Part shown: positions 44,231 through 53,711 of the stretch, in pieces
How the letters are laid out: each line of letters begins with the position of its first letter
Numbering within the stretch: the first letter of the stretch is position 1
DNA from: Pseudotabrizicola sp051200875
GTDB lineage: Bacteria; Pseudomonadota; Alphaproteobacteria; Rhodobacterales; Rhodobacteraceae
DNA length: 64,000 nucleotides
NCBI RefSeq assembly: GCF_051200875.1
Contig: NZ_CP195191.1
Span: forward strand, 682,001-746,000
Direction of reading: 5' to 3'
Made by a program: the position numbers and the translations under genes
The notes under the pieces: model-generated
What the model was told of the DNA's origin: nothing
The model's input: the letters and a program-made list of their open reading frames with translations, nothing else
Databases searched by the model: none

Positions 44231-46290
44231 TCTGCGGCCTCCAGTCGGGAACGTGATCGAGACGCAAGGATCAGGGGAACGCAACGCCGGTCGTCACTAT
44301 AAATGGATACGCAATCAAGGCACTGAAAACATTCAGAATAATCAATACCTCCATTTTTGTTGATTGCTCCATAGCGACACCGAATGCGACAAAGCTGACA
44401 AGGGGAGCCGCATTCTTGCCGACGGGCTATCCAATCTCGCCCTCGCAAAAGCCCACCGATCGCCATCAGTGCACCCAGCGGGCAGACATACCGGCAAAAG
44501 CCCTTGAACATTACGGTGCCCAAAAGAAGCCAAAAGACGGCATAGGCCACGAACCACCACTCCCTTTGAAAGACTGTGGTGATTGCAGTTTTAAATGGCT
44601 CAAGCTCGGCTACATCATCAATGTGATCAGGGCTGAACACAGCCGTCGCGATCATGCCGAAAAGCAGAAAGTATTTAAGAAGCTTCAGCCTTCGGTCCCA
44701 AAGCATGCTTGGTTCCCATTCCGGAAGTCGCAGCCACCGCCCGAGATGATGCGCGAATTCCTGCATCGCGCCAAAGGGACAAAGCCAGCCACAAAACAGA
44801 CCCCGCCCCCAAAGAATGAACCCGATGATCGTGGCAACCCAGACCAATAGTGAGAAGGGATCGTATAGAAGATAAGCGTAGTTCCCTGCATCAAGTGCCG
44901 TTCTTAGGGTCGCAAGCGGGGTAACAATGGACAACTGACCTTGCCCCCACCACCCAATGAAGATCAGGGTAATCAGGAGGAGCACCAATCGAATTGCAGT
45001 GAAATTGGGGCGATCCGCTAGCCAGTTTTGACCCGGACCCAGCAAGAACAAACCCGAGCCAAGCAAAACGGCAAGTAAAATCAGATCGCTTTTGCGATTG
45101 AGGACGGCCTCTTTCCAAGGTGCAAGCTTTTCGACGGCTTCTTGCCTTAGGAAAAATCGCTCCGGCGCGGAAGTCGTCATGGTGAAGTGCACCGAGCCGA
45201 TTTCGGGTTGGAACATTCCGTGCTCCCGAACGACTTGAGCATGCAGTTGCCATTCACGGGTCGGGTCGAACCCCAGACGGCGGTCCGTTCGCAAAATCAT
45301 TGCGGTTCCTTCCGGAACGTCGGACTTGAAGGAAAAGAGCAAGTCCGAGTCACGCAACTGGATGGGCAATCCATCCTGCTCGGCTGAGAGGCGGTCTGGC
45401 GCAGTATTGCGAACGAAATCGGGACTTACAAGGCCGTGACGGGCAAGATCTAGAACAAGAATTGGCTCGTCGTTTGTCGACACCATCAAAAAACGCTGCA
45501 AATCCTGAAAGCTCTCTTGGTCAAGCACAGCGCGCGCTACCGAGGGTGGACCCAGATCTAACACCCAAAGATCCAGAAAGAGTTCGTCAGGATAGTCGAT
45601 CGCAATGGGGTCGTCCTTTGCCCAGACCGTGCCAGCGAATGCCTCGTCCACTTCCCTATTTGTGATCTTGATATTGCGGGCGATACCCTGATCGACAAGG
45701 TCTGCCCAGCTTAGGTTTTCATCCACTTCAGGATTTGGAAAGGCGGGCGGGGACGCACTGATCCCCTGCATCCTTTCTTTCGCAACTTGTAATGTGCCCG
45801 CCAATATTGATTCGTGTGCGATGCGTACTGACGCCGTCGCCTTCGTCACACCGTCGAGGTAAACAAGATCAGAGCCCGCGCCGCCTTCCCCATAGGGCGT
45901 TCCTACGACCAAGGGTTCATTGATCGAATGGCCCCGATATTGCTCAAAGAACTTATGAAAAGGCGCTTCGCCCAAGCCTGATACGAAGATCGGTTCATTG
46001 TGGCTGACCAAGCGAACGTCGATAAAGGCGCCCTGAAGATCCAGCATGACCAAGAGGTTGATCGGGGCACCAGAGAAGCCGGGCAGGGGCGCCATTTCAC
46101 CCGTTTCGAACACAAAACCAGCTTCTGCACCGCCAGAATTCAAAAGGCTCCAGACGCCTTTTTCATTAAGCTGTTCGCCCAGGGCATAGGGAGGCACGAC
46201 AAAGGGTTCGATTTTTTCGCGAGAAAGAGCCTCTGCACAAAGTTGCAGCGGCCAAAGCATACAAAATAACAAAGCCAAGATTGTGCGCAT
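44227..46290 (-). CDS. NosR/NirI-like flavo-iron-sulfur membrane protein
   Basis: 687-aa protein. A signal peptide (1-19) is followed by a periplasmic FMN-binding domain with a flavinylation-like site at residues 149-154, reading TKATAS instead of the usual S/T-G-A-S/T-x-T. A further periplasmic region and at least four membrane helices follow (about 400-600), with CGWLCPFGA and CRYVCPLGA cysteine motifs and a C-terminal four-cysteine ferredoxin region (CGSPCQLCRIRC...CFQCLDC). NosR donates electrons to N2O reductase, but no nosZ is in the window, so this is a NosR-like electron conduit of unknown acceptor. No good Shine-Dalgarno; ATG at 46290 gives the signal peptide. Confidence 0.85.
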   Translation of the reverse strand: MRTILALLFCMLWPLQLCAEALSREKIEPFVVPPYALGEQLNEKGVWSLLNSGGAEAGFVFETGEMAPLPGFSGAPINLLVMLDLQGAFIDVRLVSHNEPIFVSGLGEAPFHKFFEQYRGHSINEPLVVGTPYGEGGAGSDLVYLDGVTKATASVRIAHESILAGTLQVAKERMQGISASPPAFPNPEVDENLSWADLVDQGIARNIKITNREVDEAFAGTVWAKDDPIAIDYPDELFLDLWVLDLGPPSVARAVLDQESFQDLQRFLMVSTNDEPILVLDLARHGLVSPDFVRNTAPDRLSAEQDGLPIQLRDSDLLFSFKSDVPEGTAMILRTDRRLGFDPTREWQLHAQVVREHGMFQPEIGSVHFTMTTSAPERFFLRQEAVEKLAPWKEAVLNRKSDLILLAVLLGSGLFLLGPGQNWLADRPNFTAIRLVLLLITLIFIGWWGQGQLSIVTPLATLRTALDAGNYAYLLYDPFSLLVWVATIIGFILWGRGLFCGWLCPFGAMQEFAHHLGRWLRLPEWEPSMLWDRRLKLLKYFLLFGMIATAVFSPDHIDDVAELEPFKTAITTVFQREWWFVAYAVFWLLLGTVMFKGFCRYVCPLGALMAIGGLLRGRDWIARRQECGSPCQLCRIRCRYGAINKNGGIDYSECFQCLDCVSIYSDDRRCVPLILASRSRSRLEAAE

Positions 46291-46379
46291 GATGTCGAAT
46301 AGTAGAACCAATGACGCAAAGCGGGCCATCCGACCAAAGTGTGAGGGCGTAGCGGAGGCAATGGCGATAGGATCACGGC

Positions 46380-47150
46380 ATGACCGGAAAAAAGCGAACA
46401 TCCGACCCCATCATAGCAACCCTGTCAATATTGGGGTTCGTGCTTTTTTGGTCGGTCCTCGCCGAACTGCGTAGCGACCCAAGAATCTTGCCCGGCCCGT
46501 TTCTGGTGGCGAAAACGATTTGGGCTGAAGCGGTCACTGGGGCACTTTGGATGCATGTCGGGGCTACCTTGGTGCGCGTGTCTATTGCCTTTATCTTGGC
46601 GATGACAATTGGCACCGCTCTGGGCGTTTTATTGGGCAGATCCCGCATATTGGACCGTTGGGCAGATCCTTGGGTCGTGATCTTCCTGAACATCCCTGCC
46701 TTGGTCGTCATTGTCTTATGCTACCTATGGATCGGGCTGAATGAGACAGCCGCAATCACGGCTGTTACGCTGAACAAGGCAGCGATGGTTCTGGTGAATA
46801 TGAGAGAAGGTGCGCGGGTCATGGATCCCCATCTCGAGGAAATGTCGCGTATCTATCGCTTCTCTCGACTGCAATGGGCCCAACATTTACTTCTGCCGCA
46901 ACTCGCACCGTATCTTGCGGCGGCCGCCCGAAACGGATTGGCGGTCATCTGGAAGATTGTCCTAGTTGTCGAGTTTCTCGGACGCTCTTCCGGTGTGGGT
47001 TTCCAAATCCATCTGAAATTTCAGCTTTTCGACATTCCCGGCGTCATGGCCTACGCGTTCTCGTTCGTGGCCATCATGCTGGTTATCGACTATTTCGCTA
47101 TTCAGCCCATGGAACGGCGATCAGCCTTGTGGCGTCTGAACGAACAGTAG
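46380..47150 (+). CDS. ABC transporter permease (SsuC/TauC-like), without visible partners
   Basis: 256-aa inner-membrane protein with about six helices and the BPD-transport signature. The EAA loop reads EEMSRIYRFSRLQ with LLPQLAPYL following, the site that contacts an ATPase. This type moves sulfonates, nitrate or pyrimidine-like compounds. Neither ATPase nor binding protein lies beside it; the next gene is an HNH protein. It starts 89 bases from the divergent NosR-like gene, so the pair may share control. Confidence 0.85.
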   Translation: MTGKKRTSDPIIATLSILGFVLFWSVLAELRSDPRILPGPFLVAKTIWAEAVTGALWMHVGATLVRVSIAFILAMTIGTALGVLLGRSRILDRWADPWVVIFLNIPALVVIVLCYLWIGLNETAAITAVTLNKAAMVLVNMREGARVMDPHLEEMSRIYRFSRLQWAQHLLLPQLAPYLAAAARNGLAVIWKIVLVVEFLGRSSGVGFQIHLKFQLFDIPGVMAYAFSFVAIMLVIDYFAIQPMERRSALWRLNEQ

Positions 47151-47326
47151 GCGTCATCTGGCTGCAACAATCTTGTGCGAGCTAGTTTTGGTGCGCAATC
47201 TTCGTCAGCACTTATCTTGGGGGGCTTGCCAGTCCCGAAACGCCAGATATAGTTTTCGTTGATTGGGGTGGGGTTTCCCGCCTTGATGCCGCAAGGAATG
47301 GGTTGGGATGGGAGTCCTTTGACCAG

Positions 47327-47911
47327 ATGGACGGCGATTTTAGAACAGGGTTCGTGCGCGATCCGGCCGCACTGAAACATTTCCCGGCATTGGTGCTGAA
47401 TGCGGACTATAGACCGTTAAGTTACTACCCACTGAGCCTTTGGCCATGGCAAGAGGCGATAAAGGCGGCAGTACTTGATCGCGTACAGATCGTCGCCGAG
47501 TACGAAGAAACAGTTCGAAGCCAAAGAGCAGTGTTTCGCATACCGTCTGTCGTCGTTCTGAAAGAATTCGTAAGACCTCAAAAGCGCGTGGCCTTCACGC
47601 GCTTTAATCTTTTCTTGAGGGACGAGTTCTGCTGCCAGTATTGTGGCGCAAAAGGGGATCTGACCTTCGACCATGTTGTTCCACGTTCCCGGGGAGGGAT
47701 AACCAGTTGGGAGAATGTTGTAGCGGCCTGCAGCCCCTGCAATTTGCGGAAAGGGTCAAAGACCCTAAAACAATCAGGCTTGCACTTGAACCGTATTCCG
47801 CGACGCCCAACAGCGGAAGAAATGCAGTCGCATGGTCGGAAATTCCCTCCAAACTTCCTGCATGACAGTTGGATGGACTATCTCTACTGGGATGCGGAAC
47901 TGGACGCCTGA
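47327..47911 (+). CDS. HNH endonuclease family protein
   Basis: 194-aa protein with a C-terminal HNH domain: CQYCGAKGDLTFDHVVPRS then CSPCNLRKGSKTL, so two CxxC zinc pairs and the catalytic His in FDHVV. The N-terminal part (NADYRPLSYYPLSLWPWQEAI) is conserved in similar proteins across bacteria. The substrate is unknown; related proteins are chromosomal and not phage-linked. The ATG at 47327 is chosen; a TTG at 47303 with better AAGGA spacing is possible. Confidence 0.85.
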   Translation: MDGDFRTGFVRDPAALKHFPALVLNADYRPLSYYPLSLWPWQEAIKAAVLDRVQIVAEYEETVRSQRAVFRIPSVVVLKEFVRPQKRVAFTRFNLFLRDEFCCQYCGAKGDLTFDHVVPRSRGGITSWENVVAACSPCNLRKGSKTLKQSGLHLNRIPRRPTAEEMQSHGRKFPPNFLHDSWMDYLYWDAELDA

Positions 47912-47973
47912 CTTCGCCGCTGATTATGATTGGCCGGTTGCCGCAGTGTCGGTTACCTGGAAGGAAGTCGTGA

Positions 47974-48672
47974 ATGTTTGTTGGCCTTGATGAAGCAGCA
48001 TTGAAGCTGATTGTTGCCGTGTTTTGCGGCGCGCTTATCGGGTCCGAAAGGCAGGCACGAAACCGTATGGCCGGTTTGCGGACAAATGCGCTTGTCGCAT
48101 TAGGTGCGGCCAGTTTTGTCGTGTTTTCCGGGCTTTATCCGAACGAAGTCAGCCCGACACGTGTTGCTGCGCAAATCGTTTCAGGTATCGGATTTCTTGG
48201 CGCCGGGATTATTTTCAGGGATGGTTTCAATATCCACGGCCTCAATACTGCGGCGACCCTTTGGTGTTCGGCCGGAGTTGGCATGATGGCGGGATCTGGC
48301 CACTGGCCTCATGCACTGTTGTTGACCAGTCTTGTCATTTTCATCAATCTCGGATTGCGGCCTTTGGTTCGGTGGATAAAGAAGAAAACGAAGGCAGGGG
48401 TTCCTGTCGGGCGTGCCTACCGTGTCATTGTCAGCTGCAAACCGGAATCGGAAGGCGACGTACGAAGCCTTATGCTTAGATCGCTTGCTTTAGGGGGGAT
48501 CCATATCTCGGAGATTTCTGTTCGACCAAGTGAGGATGTTCACGGGCTGGATCTGTTGGCAACGGCTTCTGGAGATGGACAATCTGACGCCGTCGTCGAG
48601 CAAGTTATCCATCGTTTGGCGGCAGAAACAGGCCTGATCCGCGTCAGATGGGAAGTACTTGAAGAAGCCTGA
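47974..48672 (+). CDS. MgtC/SapB family membrane protein
   Basis: 232-aa protein. The N-terminal half has four to five helices with the family motifs GALIGSERQ and GIGFLGAGIIF and HGLNTAATLWCSAGVGM. The C-terminal soluble ACT-like domain (about 145-232) is present. MgtC proteins modulate Mg2+ homeostasis and F1Fo ATPase in pathogens; the role here is unknown. It stands alone upstream of the zwf operator. Confidence 0.9.
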   Translation: MFVGLDEAALKLIVAVFCGALIGSERQARNRMAGLRTNALVALGAASFVVFSGLYPNEVSPTRVAAQIVSGIGFLGAGIIFRDGFNIHGLNTAATLWCSAGVGMMAGSGHWPHALLLTSLVIFINLGLRPLVRWIKKKTKAGVPVGRAYRVIVSCKPESEGDVRSLMLRSLALGGIHISEISVRPSEDVHGLDLLATASGDGQSDAVVEQVIHRLAAETGLIRVRWEVLEEA

Positions 48673-48740
48673 GGTCAAAGGCTTCAAATCCATCCTATCG
48701 GAATGCTAGACTTTTGAAAACTGCGGGGCTAAAAAGGCCG

Positions 48741-48754
48741 CGTTAGCGCTAACG
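48741..48754. promoter_or_regulatory. Perfect 14-bp palindromic operator upstream of zwf (CceR-like)
   Basis: CGTTAGCGCTAACG, a perfect palindrome 24 bases before the zwf start. It has the TTAGCGCTAA core of a LacI-family site and resembles the motif of CceR, the Rhodobacter sphaeroides regulator of central carbon genes. Binding position close to the start suggests repression. Confidence 0.65.
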
Positions 48755-48778
48755 GCGCAGTGCAGCGAGGATTGAGCC

Positions 48779-50230
48779 ATGGTTTCGCGTGTCATTCCAG
48801 TCGAAGTGTTTGACTTGGTGGTTTTTGGCGGCACGGGGGATCTTGCGCGCCGCAAAATTCTTCCGGGTCTCTATCGCCGCTTTCTTTCAGGACAGATGCC
48901 TGGCGACAGCAGGATCATCGGCGCCGCCCGTGCAGAGCATACCGATGAAGAATTCCGGTCGTTGGTCAAAGAGGCGATCTTGGAGTTTGTTCCTGAGAAT
49001 CGGCAGGACCAGACCGCAATCGCGGACTTCATGAAACGCCTTCACTATGTTGCCATTGATGCAAAGGGTGAGGGCGGGTGGGCGAAGCTCAAGGAGGTGA
49101 TGCGCACAGACGTGGTCAACGCCTTCTACTTCTCTGTCGCGCCAAGTTTGTTCGGAGATATCGCCCTTCGGTTGAAACAACATGGAATCGCAGATGACAA
49201 TGCGCGTATCGTTGTCGAAAAGCCGTTCGGACGGGATCTTGCGTCGGCCAAAGCATTGAACGCCACATTGGCGAAGCATTTCAACGAAGGTCAAATCTAC
49301 CGGATCGACCACTATCTTGGCAAAGAGACTGTTCAGAACTTAATGGCTGTACGTTTTGCCAACATCCTGTTCGAGCCTCTTTGGAAGTCCGAATACATTG
49401 ACCATGTCCAGATAACCGTCGCCGAAACGGTAAGCGTGGAGGGCAGGGGCGCTTATTACGACAAATCTGGTGCCATGCGGGACATGGTTCAGAACCATAT
49501 GATGCAGCTGCTTTGCCTCATTGCGATGGAACCGCCTTATCATTTTGACCCGGATGCAGTGCGGGATGAAAAGCTGAAGGTGATCCGAGCACTTGATCCG
49601 GTTCAACCGAACGACATTGTGCGCGGTCAGTATTTGTCCGGAGGCGGTCAAGGCGGTTATGTTGAGCATTCCGAGAACGAACAAAGCAAAACGGAAAGCT
49701 ATATTGCTTTGAAGGCACATATCTCGAACTGGCGCTGGAAAGGCACGCCGTTCTACTTGCGCACCGGAAAGCGACTGCGGGCCCGCGCAAGCGAGATTGC
49801 GATTACTTTCCGTGAACCCCCACATTCCATCTTCGACGATGCAAAGGGCTGGCGGGAAAACGTCTTGGTCATCCGTCTTCAGCCGGATGAAGGGATGAAC
49901 CTGATGGTGATGATCAAGGAGCCGGGACCGGGCGGCATGCGTTTGGCGCAAGTGCCTTTGGATATGACCTTTGCCGATGCGCTTGGCCCCGACGCCGAGG
50001 ACGTTCCAGATGCGTATGAGCGGCTGATTATGGACGTGATCCGTGGTAACCAAACGCTATTCATGCGCGGTGATGAGGTCGAAGCCGCATGGGCATGGAC
50101 AGACCCGATCATCGCTGGCTGGGAAGCCCGGGGAGACAAACCGCAGGGCTATGATCCCGGCTCGTCAGGCCCGGAAGACGCACTGATGCTTATGCACAGA
50201 GACGGTCGCCGTTGGAGGGATATTCGCTGA
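48779..50230 (+). CDS. zwf: Glucose-6-phosphate 1-dehydrogenase
   Basis: 483-aa NADP-dependent enzyme that opens the Entner-Doudoroff and pentose phosphate routes. The Rossmann motif GGTGDLARRK near the N-terminus and the active-site RIDHYLGKE (His, Lys) are intact, with EKPFGRDL between. The first gene of a zwf-pgl-pgi operon under a palindromic operator. It overlaps pgl by one base. Confidence 0.97.
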   Translation: MVSRVIPVEVFDLVVFGGTGDLARRKILPGLYRRFLSGQMPGDSRIIGAARAEHTDEEFRSLVKEAILEFVPENRQDQTAIADFMKRLHYVAIDAKGEGGWAKLKEVMRTDVVNAFYFSVAPSLFGDIALRLKQHGIADDNARIVVEKPFGRDLASAKALNATLAKHFNEGQIYRIDHYLGKETVQNLMAVRFANILFEPLWKSEYIDHVQITVAETVSVEGRGAYYDKSGAMRDMVQNHMMQLLCLIAMEPPYHFDPDAVRDEKLKVIRALDPVQPNDIVRGQYLSGGGQGGYVEHSENEQSKTESYIALKAHISNWRWKGTPFYLRTGKRLRARASEIAITFREPPHSIFDDAKGWRENVLVIRLQPDEGMNLMVMIKEPGPGGMRLAQVPLDMTFADALGPDAEDVPDAYERLIMDVIRGNQTLFMRGDEVEAAWAWTDPIIAGWEARGDKPQGYDPGSSGPEDALMLMHRDGRRWRDIR

Positions 50231-50901
50231 TGGAGTTTCGTGAATATCCTGATGCCGACCTGATGTTTCTGTCTCTCGCCGACACAATCGCAAGCGAGTT
50301 GGGTGATTTTCTGCGTCGTGACGGGCGCGCTTCGTTTTGTGTTCCGGGAGGTACCACGCCCGGACCGATTTTCGACACTTTGTCAGGTGTTGATCTGCCA
50401 TGGGAAAACGTGTCCGTTTTCCTGAATGACGAGCGTTGGGTTCCCGAGACAAGCCCCAGATCCAATACACGTCTGCTAAAAGATCGTTTGATCCGTGGCA
50501 AAGCTCAGAGCGCACAGCTCGTGCCGTTGTATGCAGGTGCAGAGACGCCAGAGGAACAGCTGGATGAATTGTCAGCAGGGCTGAAACCCCATCTGCCAAT
50601 TTCGGTTCTGCTCTTGGGAATGGGAGCGGACATGCATACAGCAAGCTTGTTTCCGGGCGCGGACAAATTAGAAGATGCGCTATCGGATGATGCGCCAATT
50701 TTGATGGCGTTGCGTGCCGAGGCAGCCGGAGAGCCAAGGATCACGCTGACGGCTCCATATCTGAAATCAGCAATACGCACCCATGTGGTGATCCGTGGTC
50801 CTGAAAAGCGAAAGGCTTTGGAATCGGCCACAAAACTTACTCAGAGCGAGGCTCCAATAAAGGTCGTCCTCGATAATGCAACCGTGCACTGGGCAGAATG
50901 A
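50230..50901 (+). CDS. pgl: 6-phosphogluconolactonase
   Basis: 223-aa hydrolase that turns 6-phosphogluconolactone into 6-phosphogluconate. Marks are PGGTTPGPIFDTL, NDERWVPETSPRSN and LLLGMGADMHTASLFPG. The ATG overlaps the zwf stop (TGATG). It belongs to the DevB class rather than the beta-propeller class. pgi starts two bases after it. Confidence 0.95.
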   Translation: MEFREYPDADLMFLSLADTIASELGDFLRRDGRASFCVPGGTTPGPIFDTLSGVDLPWENVSVFLNDERWVPETSPRSNTRLLKDRLIRGKAQSAQLVPLYAGAETPEEQLDELSAGLKPHLPISVLLLGMGADMHTASLFPGADKLEDALSDDAPILMALRAEAAGEPRITLTAPYLKSAIRTHVVIRGPEKRKALESATKLTQSEAPIKVVLDNATVHWAE

Positions 50902-50902
50902 C

Positions 50903-52504
50903 ATGCAGAACCGTTGGGACTCACTCAAAGATCATCATGCGGCAGTAGAAGGTCGCTCCATTCTTGGACTTTTCAACGATGCAGATCGCGCTGCACGTTT
51001 TTCGGTGTCTAAGGATGGCTTGCTGTTTGATTATTCTAAAACCAACATTGATGATCGAGGACGCGATCTTCTGATCGCCCTCGCGGCCGCGTCTGCCGTA
51101 GATGAAAAGCGCGACGCAATGTTTTCCGGTGCTAAGATCAATGAAACTGAAGGCCGGGCGGTATTGCACACAGCGTTACGGAACCTGTCTTCATCGGTAA
51201 TCGTGGATGGCGCAGAGGTCATGCCTGAAGTCCGCGCAACATATGCGCGGATGCAAGACTTTGTTCGTCAGGTGCAAAGCGGTGCTTACTCTGGACAAGG
51301 TGGTAAAATCACCGATGTCTTGAACATCGGGATTGGGGGGTCGGATCTGGGCCCGGCAATGGCCGCTATCGCACTATCTCCCTATGCGATCGGTCCGCGT
51401 GTCCATTTTGTCTCGAACGTCGATGGTGCGCATATCGCCGATGTCCTCTCGGGACTTAATCCTGATACCACTTTGGTGATCGTGGCGTCGAAAACGTTCA
51501 CGACCATTGAAACCATGACGAATGCCGAAACGGCAAAGCGCTGGATGTCAGTCAAAGTGTCTGATCCTGCCTCACAGTTTGCAGCAGTATCCACTGCAGC
51601 AGATAAAACCAAAGCCTTTGGAATTGCTCCCGAACGTGTTTTTGGTTTTGAAGACTGGGTTGGCGGGCGCTATTCCATGTGGGGACCAATAGGCCTGTCA
51701 CTCATGCTGTCCATCGGCCCCGACCATTTTGCCGAATTCCTCCGCGGCGGGGCGGCGATGGATGACCATTTCAGGTCAGCCCCCTTTGACCAAAACATTC
51801 CGGTCTTGTTGGCTTTGGTGGGTATTTGGCACAACCAAATCTGTGGACATGCGACGCGTGCAGTTCTGCCCTATGACCAACGTCTTTTGCGTCTGCCCGC
51901 CTATCTGCAGCAACTTGAGATGGAGTCGAATGGCAAACGCGTTGATATGGCCGGAAACGATTTGCCTTATCACTCTGGACCAGTGGTTTGGGGTGAGCCG
52001 GGGACAAACGGTCAGCATGCCTTTTATCAGCTGATCCATCAGGGTACGCGTGTTGTCCCCTGTGAGTTCCTTGTCGCGCGGACGGGTCACGAAAAAGAAC
52101 TCCAGCATCAGCATGTCCTGCTTGTCTCGAATTGCCTGGCACAGTCCGAGGCGCTGATGCGTGGGCGCTCTTTGGCGGAAGCGACGGCAATCCTGGCAAA
52201 GAAGGGGGTGACCGGCGCAGAGTTAGAGCGGCAGGCACGGCATCGCGTTTTCCCGGGCAATCGCCCGTCGACGACGCTTGCCTATGAAACGCTGACGCCG
52301 TTTGTTCTGGGACAGATCATCGCGCTATATGAACATCGCGTGTTTGTCGAAGGCGTGATCCTTGGGATCAATTCCTACGATCAGTGGGGCGTTGAACTTG
52401 GCAAAGAGCTTGCGCTGGCGCTTCAACCAGTACTGGAAGGCAAAGCAGCGGCCGACGACAAAGATGGATCAACCCAACTCTTGGCAAAATGGTTCAAAGG
52501 CTAG
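50903..52504 (+). CDS. pgi: Glucose-6-phosphate isomerase
   Basis: 533-aa enzyme interconverting glucose-6-P and fructose-6-P. Marks are DVLNIGIGGSDLGPAM, MESNGKRVD and GEPGTNGQHAFYQLIHQGT (with the catalytic Glu and His). Length is usual. The start at 50903 is placed one base after the pgl stop. It ends overlapping the glycosyltransferase gene tail to tail by 11 bases. Confidence 0.96.
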   Translation: MQNRWDSLKDHHAAVEGRSILGLFNDADRAARFSVSKDGLLFDYSKTNIDDRGRDLLIALAAASAVDEKRDAMFSGAKINETEGRAVLHTALRNLSSSVIVDGAEVMPEVRATYARMQDFVRQVQSGAYSGQGGKITDVLNIGIGGSDLGPAMAAIALSPYAIGPRVHFVSNVDGAHIADVLSGLNPDTTLVIVASKTFTTIETMTNAETAKRWMSVKVSDPASQFAAVSTAADKTKAFGIAPERVFGFEDWVGGRYSMWGPIGLSLMLSIGPDHFAEFLRGGAAMDDHFRSAPFDQNIPVLLALVGIWHNQICGHATRAVLPYDQRLLRLPAYLQQLEMESNGKRVDMAGNDLPYHSGPVVWGEPGTNGQHAFYQLIHQGTRVVPCEFLVARTGHEKELQHQHVLLVSNCLAQSEALMRGRSLAEATAILAKKGVTGAELERQARHRVFPGNRPSTTLAYETLTPFVLGQIIALYEHRVFVEGVILGINSYDQWGVELGKELALALQPVLEGKAAADDKDGSTQLLAKWFKG

Positions 52505-53708
52505 TTTTTAGAAGCTCGGTCCGGATCGGGGCTATTGCATTTCGTAGCATAAGGTCGGGGGAGACATTCATCTCGGCCTTTAGCTGCCGCGCGATCTGAT
52601 GTGCTTTCTCACGCATGGCGGCGTCGTGGTAAGTCTCCATGATGATTGTGACAAGATTTCTTTCCTCGCGTTCGCGAGGATGAACAACGCGTGCGACTCC
52701 TTGATCTGCTGCGCGCTGAGCGTGGAACAACTGCTCACGATGCTGAAAAAGACAAACTTGAGGCAGGCCTGCGTAAAGCCCCAAACACAATATGCCATGT
52801 TGTCCAGCATTCAATAAAATGCGGGACCTTTCGGCGATCTTCGAAACCGGGACTGGCCTATCCTCGAGGATCATTCCGCTCTGGATAAGCCTTTCAGCGA
52901 CGCCGGGCGGCGGAGCGGGAAGATATCCACGTCTGGGAAGTGGCAGGTTTGCAAGAGCCTCCACCACGCCCGGATCGTTGAATTCTATCGTGGAAAAATA
53001 GACAAATACCTCTTCGCCGCCTTGTGCCAACACGGGACTGATATCTGTCACTGGAGGAAGATAAGTCGCGTTTTCGCGAACTTCTTCGTAGGGGTCAAGA
53101 AACGGCAAGGTGCGAACCAGTTGCAGATCCGCGCGATACAGTTCTGGGAATGACGCCAGCCGCGGCATCCCAATCTCGTCTGCGACTGTATTCAGATTTT
53201 CAACCAGCACTTTCTCATCATGCAGCCTTATAGTGGCGTCTTGGGAAAGGACTGGAAACTCAAGCATGTTCGGAGGCGGAAGGCCGTAGCCAGTACCTGT
53301 CGCGATTGACTTGATTCCCAATGACCGTGCTGCAAACATGGCCAAAGGGGCGTAGTCGGCCAGTACAAGTTTCACATCACGACTGGAAAGTACCAATCGC
53401 CACCAAGCGACAATCTCGCGGATCCGGCTGACTGAGGAAAAGCCGCTGTCGCCTAGAAACTCTCCCCACGTCGCTGTCGGAATCCTTTCTGGCCCAAGCC
53501 GTCTAGAACTATCATAGCTCAGCATGGGACCGTCAAAGATATCGGCTCGTAGAGCCGCCAATTCTGATTGGTGTTCCCGACGGGCAAGCGCGGCATCAAA
53601 GACGAATCCGTCCTCAAATGCGTTAGCTAGTCTGGCCAAAGTCACAAGATGGCCCCGCCCGGCACCAAACTCATTGGCGAGTAGGATACGCGGCGGGGCT
53701 CCTGGCAT
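52494..53708 (-). CDS. Glycosyltransferase of the UGT/MGT-like (GT-B) type
   Basis: 404-aa protein with a GT-B layout. The N-terminal ILLANEFGAGRGHLVTLARLA resembles the acceptor-side Rossmann start of UGT-like enzymes (in part: NEFGAGRGH), and the C-terminal half has NAGQHGILCLGLYAGLPQVCLFQHREQ (in part: GQHGILCLGLYAGLPQVC), the donor-side segment. No signal peptide or membrane helix, so it is cytoplasmic. Donor and acceptor are unknown. It starts three bases after the stop of the Pro-rich secreted protein, so the two are co-transcribed. Confidence 0.75.
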   Translation of the reverse strand: MPGAPPRILLANEFGAGRGHLVTLARLANAFEDGFVFDAALARREHQSELAALRADIFDGPMLSYDSSRRLGPERIPTATWGEFLGDSGFSSVSRIREIVAWWRLVLSSRDVKLVLADYAPLAMFAARSLGIKSIATGTGYGLPPPNMLEFPVLSQDATIRLHDEKVLVENLNTVADEIGMPRLASFPELYRADLQLVRTLPFLDPYEEVRENATYLPPVTDISPVLAQGGEEVFVYFSTIEFNDPGVVEALANLPLPRRGYLPAPPPGVAERLIQSGMILEDRPVPVSKIAERSRILLNAGQHGILCLGLYAGLPQVCLFQHREQLFHAQRAADQGVARVVHPREREERNLVTIIMETYHDAAMREKAHQIARQLKAEMNVSPDLMLRNAIAPIRTELLKTSL

Positions 53709-53711
53709 TCA

